The notes below the pieces were generated by a model. That model was not told the origin of the DNA. It did not search any database and saw nothing but the letters and a program-made list of their open reading frames with translations. The translations under genes and the position numbers were made by a program. Of a DNA stretch of 31,874 nucleotides, positions 24,035-31,874 are shown one piece after another; the first letter of the stretch is position 1, and the number at the start of each line of letters is the position of its first letter. The DNA is from Bacillota bacterium (GTDB lineage: Bacteria; Bacillota; Dehalobacteriia; UBA4068): assembly GCA_030528765.1 (NCBI GenBank), contig JAUMYD010000002.1, positions 1-31,874 of the forward strand. Direction: 5' to 3'.

Positions 24035-25629
24035 ACGAGGATATCCAGGAGGCCTTTCAGACAGGAAGGACCTTCATCAATTTTGAAAGGGAAAATGATC
24101 CCCTTCCCTTTGCCTCCAAGGAGGAGCTGGACGCCTATGTTGAGAGAAAAAGCGAACAGGAAAAATCGCAGCGGGTGGTCCCGTCTTATTTTCCCTCTTC
24201 CTTTTTTTCAAGTAAAAAGAATAAAAACACCGAGGTGCAGGAGTGGGAGCCGACCACAAAAAGAGACGATCTGATCTCCTGGTTCAAAAATCGCTACGAA
24301 ACAAATGATCTGCAGCTTCACACAAGGGGAGGAAGCAAAATCTACCCGCAGTTCTTCAGCCCCCAAAAAAAGGCAGCGCAAAAACAGTTAAACCAGCAGA
24401 TCCACAAAAGATTTCACCAAAGCGCAAAAGAACACCTCTACCATAAGGATTTCCGTTTTTCCAATAGCCAGGATATCAGCCTTTCTGCAGCTTTTCACGC
24501 CGCTCTGGCCTTTTCCTTAGTAAAATGTCGTCAATTCGTTTATCATGAACAATTAAAAAATCCAAAGGCGCTGGAAAAATATTCTTATACGGATGAAGGG
24601 CTTAAGGCCTTTCTCCTGGGAGAAAACAACATGAACGGCCTTTTTATAAAACTTTTCAATAGGAAATTGCAGACTCCGACACATGTTGATGTAAAGTTCA
24701 ATCTTGCCCAGGGGGTCGGCTACATGTGGATGTCCCTGATCAAGCAGGAAGATATGATGAGCCCCTGGAGCCTGCAGCTGGCAGGAATGGCCACGCGCCT
24801 GGATGAATTCCTTTCACAGGAAAGAAACGAGAGCAGTGATACGCATAAATCCTTGTTAAGGGAAGATGTAGCCCCCCTCCTGCACTATGAATATAACTAT
24901 GTACCCGATTATTCTGTGTTGAAGCTTGATCTTTCGCAAGTTCTAAATCGGCTTTTTTCTAAGGATGCCAAAGATATTCCCTCTGATTACCTTCCGGATA
25001 ATAAGAAAATGATCCTTGCTCTGAAAAACATATATACCAGTATCAGCAAGGCGGAAAACTGTGCCCTGTGGCCGGATTTCGGGAAAAAACCACTCGATCA
25101 AATGGATGAAGAGACATTGAACTGTGTTCTGAGCGGGCAGGCAAACTATGCCTTTCTCCGCCGCCTGAACGGGGTGGCGCCGGAAAACCGAGCCTGGTTC
25201 ATAGAAAAAAACTACGATGTGATGCTTCAGTCGACAGAAAAGCTGAACAGCTATGTGAAACAAAACATCCGCTTTTATGAGGAACCTGCCCAGGCTCTGC
25301 TGGACGGCAGGATCATCCGGGATTATATAGAAAACCGTCTCCCCCCAAAAAAGAAAAACATCATTGCCATGGATGATTCCTTCGAAGAACTCATCGACAC
25401 AAGCTCAATAGCTGCCGAACACAAAATGAACAAAAAAAAGGAAGAGAAGGCTCTTACTTTTGAAAAAGACCTAGTGGAGGTTCAGCAAATAGACTCTTTC
25501 AAAAAAGAGACCGCAGAAAACACGGACAAATCCAAAGCCACACTCTGTTCCAAATCTGAAGCCTTTCCCGGAAAGAAAGAGAAAGGAACAATCCAAAACG
25601 GAGATAAGCCAAAGATCAACGGCAAATAA
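23326..25629 (+). CDS. Island paralogue family protein 5 (longest member)
   Basis: A 767-residue soluble protein. The first 236 residues are the same as in paralogue 4, including the core at 199-218. The sequence then diverges: a Ser/Phe-rich linker (PSYFPSSFFSSKKNKN), DLISWFKNRYETNDLQL, DISLSAAFHAALAFSLVK, a longer helical insert (about 420-560) that includes a Tyr/Asn/Asp-rich loop with HYEYNYVPDYS, MMSPWSLQLAGMATRLDE, YAFLRRLNGVAPENRAWFIE, YEEPAQALLDGRIIRDY and the tail KKKEEKALTFEKDLVEVQQI with DSFKKET. The tail motif here is K-A-L-T-F, a weaker match than in its relatives. A further 30-residue basic end follows. AAAGGAG lies nine bases before the ATG. Confidence 0.86.
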   Translation: MTDHLHEDILLEEEQNSIPEAAPQDIRTYLESISFAKVELPRGEELSAENTELFDSFLNSSIRMRGSTVPNAAQLRLAPADTLNHHFWVIRDGSLVKMPIGETSAASLFAALKEGKTLVIPRPCFPEINRNLSFSIPPEPQKVVHSPFLQQNKILGYNYDEPLVLNASWHEGILYFHIFDAEEAYRHRNDVLPQYLDLHWYDYVLDFFAKFFGCRREICAEWDNFQEKARLRSIEVHEDIQEAFQTGRTFINFERENDPLPFASKEELDAYVERKSEQEKSQRVVPSYFPSSFFSSKKNKNTEVQEWEPTTKRDDLISWFKNRYETNDLQLHTRGGSKIYPQFFSPQKKAAQKQLNQQIHKRFHQSAKEHLYHKDFRFSNSQDISLSAAFHAALAFSLVKCRQFVYHEQLKNPKALEKYSYTDEGLKAFLLGENNMNGLFIKLFNRKLQTPTHVDVKFNLAQGVGYMWMSLIKQEDMMSPWSLQLAGMATRLDEFLSQERNESSDTHKSLLREDVAPLLHYEYNYVPDYSVLKLDLSQVLNRLFSKDAKDIPSDYLPDNKKMILALKNIYTSISKAENCALWPDFGKKPLDQMDEETLNCVLSGQANYAFLRRLNGVAPENRAWFIEKNYDVMLQSTEKLNSYVKQNIRFYEEPAQALLDGRIIRDYIENRLPPKKKNIIAMDDSFEELIDTSSIAAEHKMNKKKEEKALTFEKDLVEVQQIDSFKKETAENTDKSKATLCSKSEAFPGKKEKGTIQNGDKPKINGK

Positions 25630-25668
25630 GCAGGCAAAGGATATCCGCAGCAGAAAGAAGGCGAAACA

Positions 25669-27693
25669 ATGACTGATACTTACCAGGAAAACTTACTTCA
25701 GATTGATACGGATAAAAACCCTGCTGAAGAAGATCTGGAGCCCAGAAGATATGACGATATAGAAAGCTACCTGGCTGCAACTTCTATTGGCCATCTTTCT
25801 ATTGACGATATTGAGCAGAACCCGAATTTATCCTATTTTCATGAATACTTGAATTCTCTTATCTCGCTCAAGGCTCAGCCGATCAAAGGTAAAATAAAAA
25901 CAAATAAAAAAATAGTGCCCGCCAAGAATACGCAGCCCCTGAGTCACCTTTGGTGGATGACTAATGACTGCCTTGCCCGTATACCTGACAGCGATTCCAG
26001 ACTGCTGTTTAATATGCTGCACCAGGGCCGTTCCTTTGTAGTGCCCCGCCCCCTTTACATTGGCAAAAATAAGAAAATCTGCGGCTTTAATTACGATTCT
26101 CCCCTGGTAATAAATGCCACCGTGTATGATGATCGGCTCTATTTCCATATTTTCGATGCGGAAGATGCCTACGCGCATCGGAATGATATTCTGCCGGAGT
26201 ATCCGACCCTGCACTGGTATGATTATGTGCTGGATTTCTTTGCAAAATTCTTCGGCTGCCGGCGTGAAGTCTGCAAGGAATGGGATCGTTTTCGGACAAC
26301 AGCCCTTTCCCGCGGGGAAGAAAAACTGGAAAAAGTAAGCCATTCCCTGTCTATGGCCAAGGATGGGGATCTGTTTTTTGATGAAAACCCCTATTATTAT
26401 AGAATACCTTATTCCAAAGAAGAGCCTATGGAGTATGCTCTGAACTGGGCTTTCCATAACAGCGAACCGAATAAAATTCACCAGCCAATACAGGAAAGCC
26501 CCTTTTCTCCTGATGTGATCCCGGAGGAGCCCCCCCTGAATGCGCCCGAAAGTCAGGAACTGATAGATTGGTTCAAAAACCGGTATGAAAATACGCAGCT
26601 GGAAATGCATCGGGAAGAGTATAACAGAACCTATCCGCAGCTGTTCAGCAAAAAAACTCTGGCACAGCAGAAAAAACATAATATCCGGCTTCATAATGAA
26701 GCTGTACACCGCATACATGCACATCTCCTGAAAAAGCCGATCAGCTCTGATTCGGAACACCGCATCAGCAGCGCAGCAGCCTACCATGCAGCCATTGTTT
26801 ATGGCCTGGCAGAATCCATTAACATCAAAAAAGATATCCCCGCTGAGAAATATGACCAAAATCTGCTCTCCTTTCTTTGCGGAGACACCAAGGCCATGCC
26901 GACACGCTTTCAGGAGGCCTACCAAAATAATTCCGGCAGGCAGCTCCTGCAGGAAAACCGAGATCTGGCCGAGCGGGGCAGACATGAACTGTTCAAAGCT
27001 GTGCTGCGGCAGAAAGATCTGCTGAGCCCCTGGAGCATCCAGCTGGCAGAAATGGGCATCTGCATGAAGAAATATATTGGTTTCATCAATAGCGGCAAAT
27101 ACGAAAAACGCCCGAATCAGGAAAATTTGGACTACACAACGGCCAGTGATGAAGAGCTTCTTGAATATTCCCTGCAGAAGCTTTACGAGTGGGTGCATCA
27201 GGCAGAACAGAGCACCCTGACCGCAACTCCCAGCAAATCAGCGATCAAGACAGTCATTCAGGGGCAGACCGGCTTCGCCTTCCTCCGCCGCCTGGGCCAG
27301 GAAAAACCGGAAAACCGCCTGGATTTCCTGCGGGAAAACTTTTCAGCCATGGAACGGCTGCAAAAAGAATTAACTGCCTATGCCAATAAAAATCTCCACA
27401 CATATGAGGATCCTGTGCAGGCCCTGCTGCAAGGCCATCTCCTTCGGGATTACCAGAGCAGGAAGCGGAGCTATAACATCATCGCCGATGATGATCTATC
27501 CTTCAGCGGGGAAGAAATTCTTTATAATGTCATCGACGAAAACACAAGGACCGACACTACCGGGAAGAACAAAAAAACAGCTCCGAAAAAGGCCAGAGTA
27601 GCCTTTAAAAGCGATGAATCTTTCACGGAAATTACAAACATAAAATCTTTCAAAAATGAAACCAAAGAAATGAACTCTAAACCATGGGGCTAA
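25669..27693 (+). CDS. Island paralogue family protein 6
   Basis: A 674-residue soluble protein. In order: MTDTYQENLLQIDTDKN; LSHLWWMTNDCLARIPD; FVVPRPLYIGKNKKICGFNY; SPLVINATVYDDRLYFHIFD; core HWYDYVLDFFAKFFGCRREV at 182-201; ELIDWFKNRYENTQLEM; RISSAAAYHAAIVYGLAESI; LLSPWSIQLAEMGICMKKYI; FAFLRRLGQEKPENRLDFL; YEDPVQALLQGHLLRDYQ; and the tail KKARVAFKSDESFTEITNIK with SFKNET, which has an exact R-V-x-F. The start is 39 bp after the previous stop with a weak GAAGG site, and the stop is four bases before the next ATG, so it is translated in an operon with its neighbours. Sixty-six bases of the core are identical at DNA level to the broken paralogue 3. Confidence 0.86.
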   Translation: MTDTYQENLLQIDTDKNPAEEDLEPRRYDDIESYLAATSIGHLSIDDIEQNPNLSYFHEYLNSLISLKAQPIKGKIKTNKKIVPAKNTQPLSHLWWMTNDCLARIPDSDSRLLFNMLHQGRSFVVPRPLYIGKNKKICGFNYDSPLVINATVYDDRLYFHIFDAEDAYAHRNDILPEYPTLHWYDYVLDFFAKFFGCRREVCKEWDRFRTTALSRGEEKLEKVSHSLSMAKDGDLFFDENPYYYRIPYSKEEPMEYALNWAFHNSEPNKIHQPIQESPFSPDVIPEEPPLNAPESQELIDWFKNRYENTQLEMHREEYNRTYPQLFSKKTLAQQKKHNIRLHNEAVHRIHAHLLKKPISSDSEHRISSAAAYHAAIVYGLAESINIKKDIPAEKYDQNLLSFLCGDTKAMPTRFQEAYQNNSGRQLLQENRDLAERGRHELFKAVLRQKDLLSPWSIQLAEMGICMKKYIGFINSGKYEKRPNQENLDYTTASDEELLEYSLQKLYEWVHQAEQSTLTATPSKSAIKTVIQGQTGFAFLRRLGQEKPENRLDFLRENFSAMERLQKELTAYANKNLHTYEDPVQALLQGHLLRDYQSRKRSYNIIADDDLSFSGEEILYNVIDENTRTDTTGKNKKTAPKKARVAFKSDESFTEITNIKSFKNETKEMNSKPWG

Positions 27694-27697
27694 AAAA

Positions 27698-29601
27698 ATG
27701 ACGGATCTTTTTGATGAATTCTTGATTGCCCCGCAAGGGAACCGGGAACAACGCGAAGCAATCACTTTCGAAAGCCCGGAGGATTATCTGCAAAAAACGG
27801 CCACAGCATGCTTTTCTTTGGTGGGGGATAAGGCAGCAATAGAAACCGGTTTTTCCCAGTTCCTTTCTTCGCTCCGTGCAACGAAAGTAACGGATTCCTC
27901 CACCAAAACCCACTTCGTGCGGGGTCAGATCGAGAACCACTTCTGGAAAATGGGTGCGCGTTCTCTTTATAACGTTCAAATCTTTTCAATTCACTATATT
28001 CTGGAGCAGCTGAAAGCGGGGGAAAGCTTTGTTCTGCCCAAGCAGATTCAAAATAATCCGTACCTGGATTACACAGATCCCCTGATTTTGAACGCCACAC
28101 GCCGCGGGAATCAGCTCTATGTATATCTTTATGATAAGCAGGATGCCTATCTTCACCAGAATGATCTTCTGCCGGACATGGAAGAACAGCCCCATTGGTA
28201 TGATTACGTTTTGGATTTCCTTGCCAAAATCTTCGGAGGCCGCCGCGGGATCTGCCAGGGATGGGACTCTTACTATGGCAACAACCAGAAGCGCAGCTAT
28301 GAAAACTTACACCAACTCCATTATCTGCTGGAAAATGCCAGCCGCAAGAGTACTTTTGTTGAAAGCTCTCCCTCCATTCCCTTTAAATCCCTGGAAGAGA
28401 ATGAAGCATACCTGACTGATCTCTTTGCGCATAACAGCAGCGGGAAGCTCACCGGCTATTCTCAGATCCAGCCCCTGCAGATGGGGGAAAAGGAAGAAGA
28501 GAGCCTGATTCCGGAGGAAAAAGCAAAAGATACATCGAAAGACAGAAAAGAAAAGAATGTTCTTGGCTACTTCCAGAGTAAGGATCATATCACGGAGACT
28601 ACAAAGCCCTGGATCATCAGCAAAAAAACCCGGAAAAAGCAGATGGAGCTAAACAAGCTGATCCATAACCTCAGCCTGCCTTTGCTAAACAGGACGGCGT
28701 ATATCCATGACCTCAAGCTTTACACCTACAGGGAGAATGTTTCCCTCTGTGCCTGCTTCCGCATGGCTTTGTTTTATGGGCTGGCGGAAACGCATCCGAT
28801 CCCCAAAGATATGCTGACCGCTGCCATCCGGGGAAAAACTGCTGCGCTGCCCATGGATTTCAAGAATAGCTGCAGCTATCTTTTGCAGAATCCGAGATCC
28901 CCTGAGATAGCGACAATCATAAACAGGGGCCTGGCAAATATGGAAAACGAGCTGCTGCTGCAAAAGGGTCTTTTGAGCCCCTGGAGCCTGCAGATCGTGA
29001 ATGCACTGAACCTGTGCGACTCTGCACTGCAAGAACAGAAAAGCAGAGCTGAACTGCCCAGCAAAAACAAAAAATACCACCGACAGGACAAGCTGCGGGA
29101 TTTTGAATATTCACCAGATCCGAAAAACCAGCCCCTGCTGGAGCTCTACAAAAAAATACAGATCGCTGAAGACCTGTTTCTGGAGCCGAAAAAGCCCCTG
29201 AGCGCTGACAGCATTATTTGCATCTGCCAGGGACAGCTGGCCTACTCCTTTCTTGAGCAGATCAGCCGGCAGCCGCCAAATGAGCGGAAAACATTCATGG
29301 AAAAAATATGGAACAATACAAACAGCTTGAAAAAGGCATGCGTGGTTTCATAAGGAAAAACATCAAAAACTACAAATTTGCGCACCACAGCATTCTGAGC
29401 GGCCAGCTCCTTCAGGATTTTCAGAATCAGAAAAATGAGATCCTTTCTGAAAGCCTGACGGAAACGCCCCTGATTTCTGAGGAAAAGCCCCCAAAAGAGC
29501 AGAAAAAGCAAGTGATGCCGCAGAAAAAAGAAAAAAAGAAAGTAAGCTTTGCGAAAAATTTTGCGAATGATATCATCGACATCCAAAGCTTCAAAAAATA
29601 G
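27698..29601 (+). pseudogene. Island paralogue 7, single frameshift near the 3' end (or phase-variable gene)
   Basis: The first frame encodes 551 residues (27698-29353): MTDLFDEFLIAPQGN, FVLPKQIQNNPYLDYTDPLI, the core HWYDYVLDFLAKIFGGRRGI at 166-185, VSLCACFRMALFYGLAETHP and LLSPWSLQIVNALNLCD. At an A6 run (29301-29306) the family sequence passes into the -1 frame (MEQYKQLEKGMRGFIRK, SILSGQLLQDF) and ends with the tail EKKKVSFAKNFANDIIDIQS plus FKK at 29601. One added A would give a continuous protein of about 634 residues. As it stands the product would lose its last 80-odd residues and end in ACVVS. Only four bases separate it from the previous stop, so coupled translation is likely. Slippage, phase variation, decay and base-call error all remain possible. 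Confidence 0.8.
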
Positions 29602-29737
29602 GGCGAGCGGCCTGTGCCTGCTGCGGAAGGCTTTATGAGCTGCAGGCCCCGCAAAAACCCTTTCCAAAAAACAGTTCCGGGGATGCTGCTGCAGCGGAAA
29701 AGCTTCCAGCCTCTCCCTGCAGACAAGGAGGTAGCAT

Positions 29738-30544
29738 ATGCAGCTTCTGGAAAAAGTATATGCACTGGCAGAGCCTTATCTGGCCGGCCGCCGGGTGGTG
29801 GATGGTGTTCTGGGTCTGAATTTCGTTGGCGCCCAGCTGGATAATGGCAGCTGCCACTTCATCACCCTAATGCGGGAGGCCCTTCCCCCCGGGGAAAGCT
29901 GCGGCCACCCGGGCCTGGATATGCTGGAGCAGCCCGCAGCAAAGATCGCCCGCTGGGCACTGGAGGGTAAGGATGACCTGCAGCGCAGCCTGGGCATGGC
30001 AGTGCTGAATGCAGTCTCTCCGTTTTACCCCCGGGATACAGCGCCGGAGCAGGAGGAAAAGGATGATGGGCTGCCCCTGCTGCAGCCGGGGGATACCCTG
30101 GGCATGATCGGCTTCATGCGGCCTTCCATCCGCCGGCTGCTGCCCCACTGCAAACGTATCATCATCTTTGATCGGGCACAGGACCCTGTGGAAAAGCAGG
30201 CCCGGGAGCAGGAGCTGCTGGGAGAAAAAGCAGCGATCTATCCTATGGAGCTCCAGCCGGAGCTGCTGCCGCTCTGCGATGTGGTCATCATCACCGGCAC
30301 CAGCATGGTGAATCACAGCACGGAATATATCCTCTCCCACTGCGGCAAAGCCCGGGAGGTGCTGCTGAAAGGCTTTTCCTTCCCCTATTACCCGGAAGCC
30401 TATGCGGATACGCCCATCAGCTCTCTGGGTTCGGTTTATTTCAATGCAGATGCCGCCGCCCTCTTCCGCCCACTCTCTTTGGGCGGAGGGAAGGAGCAGG
30501 TCATGGCCTATGCCCATCATTGCCAAACACGCATCAAAGCCTGA
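29738..30544 (+). CDS. DUF4213/DUF364 domain protein
   Basis: A 268-residue cytoplasmic protein. The first 90 residues (VYALAEPYLAGRRVVDGVLG, then LNFVGAQLDNG) fit the enolase-N-like DUF4213, and the rest the Rossmann-like DUF364: GDTLGMIGFMRPSIRRLLPH, then KRIIIFDRAQDP, LCDVVIITGTSMVNHSTEYI and a closing GSVYFNADAAALFRPL. The family is often described as a putative heavy-metal chelatase-like protein; the reaction is not established. AAGGAGG lies six bases before the ATG. It is the first ordinary gene after the island, on the same strand but with its own 136-bp gap and terminator. Confidence 0.85.
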   Translation: MQLLEKVYALAEPYLAGRRVVDGVLGLNFVGAQLDNGSCHFITLMREALPPGESCGHPGLDMLEQPAAKIARWALEGKDDLQRSLGMAVLNAVSPFYPRDTAPEQEEKDDGLPLLQPGDTLGMIGFMRPSIRRLLPHCKRIIIFDRAQDPVEKQAREQELLGEKAAIYPMELQPELLPLCDVVIITGTSMVNHSTEYILSHCGKAREVLLKGFSFPYYPEAYADTPISSLGSVYFNADAAALFRPLSLGGGKEQVMAYAHHCQTRIKA

Positions 30545-30548
30545 TCAG

Positions 30549-30580
30549 AAAGGCCTGCCCCAAGTGCAGGCCTTTTTCTT
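30549..30580 (+). terminator. Rho-independent terminator
   Basis: AAAGGCCTGC (30549-30558) pairs with GCAGGCCTTT (30566-30575) around a 7-base loop and is followed by TTCTT. It closes the DUF364 gene. Confidence 0.88.
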
Positions 30581-30719
30581 CACCCACAGGCAGAGCAGCA
30601 CAAGGGGACATTTCGGGGGAATATCCATAAAAATGCTTTTTTCGCAGGAAAAAAGCTGCTGCGAGCGAATATAAGATATAACTTTGCTGCAAATCAACTA
30701 TGGCCTGGAGGTGGATGGC

Positions 30720-31874
30720 ATAGGTATCTCAAGCCAATTGACAGAAAAAATAAAGGAGACCATTTCCTCCGTTCTTCCCATCACCCTGATCGTGCTGGTC
30801 CTCAGCTTTACCCTGGCCCCGGTGCCAAACGGTGTGCTTATCTCCTTCATCCTGGGGGCCATTCTGCTTATTCTGGGCATGGGACTCTTCACCCTGGGTG
30901 TGGATGTTTCCATGACGCCTATGGGGACCATGGTGGGTTCTGCCATCACCCGCTCCCGCAAGCTGTGGCTGATCGTGCTCTGCAGCTTCATCATCGGCAT
31001 CATCGTCACCGTGGCAGAGCCGGATCTGCAGGTGCTGGCAGATCAGGTGCCAAATGTGGATTCCACCCTGCTGATCTGGTCTGTGGCCGCCGGCGTTGGC
31101 GTATTTCTGGTCATCGCCATGCTGCGCGTGCTTTTCCGTGTGAAGCTGAACCACCTGCTCATGGGCTGCTACGGCCTGGTTTTTATTCTGGCTGCCTTTG
31201 CGCCCAGGGAATTCCTGGCTGTGGCCTTTGATGCGGGCGGCGTTACCACCGGCCCCATGACAGTCCCCTTCATCATGGCGCTGGGCGTTGGTGCCGCAGC
31301 CTTCCGCAGCGATGCCAGAGCAAAGGATGACAGCTTCGGCCTGGTAGCACTCTGCTCGGTGGGCCCCATTCTGGCCATGCTGATCGTGGGCCTTTTTTCC
31401 GATGGCGGCGCCAGCTATGTGCCGGAGGTGATCCCTGTTTATGCGGATTCCCGTCAGGTCTGGCAGCATTTCCTTTCCGGCTTCCCTACCTATTTTGAAG
31501 AAGTTGCTCTGGCGCTGGCTCCGGTCATTGCATTCTTCCTGATCTTTCAGATCAGCGTATTGCATCTGCCCAAAAGCCAGCTCATCAAAATGACAGTGGG
31601 CATCGCCTATACCTACTTGGGCCTGGTGCTCTTTCTCACCGGCGTGAACATGGGCTTTATGTCTGCCGGCAGCTTCATCGGCCAGCAGATCGCAGGGCTG
31701 AAGGAGAACTGGATCCTCATTCCCATCGCCATGCTGATCGGTTATTTCATCGTCATCGCCGAGCCTGCTGTTCACGTTCTGAACCGACAGGTGGAAGAGA
31801 TCACCGGCGGTGCCGTGCCGCAGAAAGCAATGAAGATTTCCCTTTCCCTGGGCGTGGCCATTTCCCTGGGTCTG
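30720..31874 (+). CDS. DUF1538 family membrane transporter, 3' end beyond window, start codon unclear
   Basis: The open frame runs to the window end (385 codons visible) and encodes a multi-helix membrane protein: LTEKIKETISSVLPITLIVL, LGMGLFTLGVDVSMTPMGTM, FDAGGVTTGPMTVPFIMALG, then a second similar half with LVLFLTGVNMGFMSAG. The duplicated GxxLFxxGVxxxxMP-like and AGGVTTGPMTVP segments are typical of DUF1538. Members of this family (UmpA/UmpB) have been reported to act as a two-component Na+/H+ antiporter, so ion transport is the best guess. A strong GGAGGTG lies at 30707-30713, but in frame the codon at the right distance is ATA (30720); ATG 30715 is out of frame and ends at once in TAG. 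TTG 30738 is the nearest in-frame standard start downstream. Confidence 0.8.
   Translation, partial: MGISSQLTEKIKETISSVLPITLIVLVLSFTLAPVPNGVLISFILGAILLILGMGLFTLGVDVSMTPMGTMVGSAITRSRKLWLIVLCSFIIGIIVTVAEPDLQVLADQVPNVDSTLLIWSVAAGVGVFLVIAMLRVLFRVKLNHLLMGCYGLVFILAAFAPREFLAVAFDAGGVTTGPMTVPFIMALGVGAAAFRSDARAKDDSFGLVALCSVGPILAMLIVGLFSDGGASYVPEVIPVYADSRQVWQHFLSGFPTYFEEVALALAPVIAFFLIFQISVLHLPKSQLIKMTVGIAYTYLGLVLFLTGVNMGFMSAGSFIGQQIAGLKENWILIPIAMLIGYFIVIAEPAVHVLNRQVEEITGGAVPQKAMKISLSLGVAISLGL

Noticed and set aside
25828..27198. 456-codon minus-strand open frame over paralogue 6
   Set aside because: Shadow of a conserved family gene; Phe/Ile/His-rich composition typical of antisense translation.

Overview
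The window looks like a chromosomal segment of a gut-type Bacillota (Clostridia or Negativicutes grade; I cannot place it further). The grounds are canonical AGGAGG-type ribosome binding sites, sigma-A-like promoters, lipobox lipoproteins, a SpoIIE/RsbU-type phosphatase, Pta, and short intergenic gaps. No phage or plasmid replication genes are visible. The only transposon trace is a decayed IS3-type remnant.

Left part (1-10789), mostly housekeeping. A polar amino-acid ABC importer operon on the minus strand (lipoprotein, permease, ATPase cut by the window edge) is divergent from pta. The IS3/IS150-type transposase remnant lies just after pta. Next come a small membrane protein divergent from an EamA/DMT exporter, a Cys-rich unknown protein, a tRNA-Gly(TCC)/tRNA-Arg(TCT) pair with its own promoter and terminator, a small four-helix membrane protein and a PAP2 phosphatase. 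A bidirectional terminator separates these from a minus-strand lipoprotein and a membrane-anchored SpoIIE-type phosphatase.

Middle and right (11119-29601), an accessory island of about 18 kb. It opens with a large protein carrying a kinase-fold catalytic signature (DRHPGN followed by IDND). Seven consecutive, co-oriented paralogues of a family I do not recognise follow. They share an MTD...E.LL-like N-terminus, an almost invariant WYDYVLDFFAKFFG..RR..C..W block, a WFKNRYE linker, a helical second half and, in six of the seven, a Lys-rich C-terminal tail with a [KR]-x-V-x-F-like motif. Two members are broken by frameshifts, all at A-runs and all restorable by one added base. One 1062-bp block (gene tail, intergenic region, next gene head) occurs twice without visible difference, a sign of recent gene conversion or unequal exchange. 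A T-tract plus TATTATTTATTAGAGAG promoter-like element occurs before the kinase-like gene, in the spacer after it, and (weaker) before the first paralogue, which suggests co-regulation. None of these proteins shows a Sec signal peptide or membrane helix.

Right edge (29738-31874). A DUF4213/DUF364 protein with its own terminator is followed by a DUF1538 membrane protein cut by the window end. The DUF1538 gene has no ATG/GTG/TTG at the expected distance from its strong Shine-Dalgarno sequence.

The most likely novel system is the island: a kinase-like protein plus an expanding, recombining paralogue array whose tails resemble eukaryotic PP1-docking motifs. Its function is unknown; that reading is inference.
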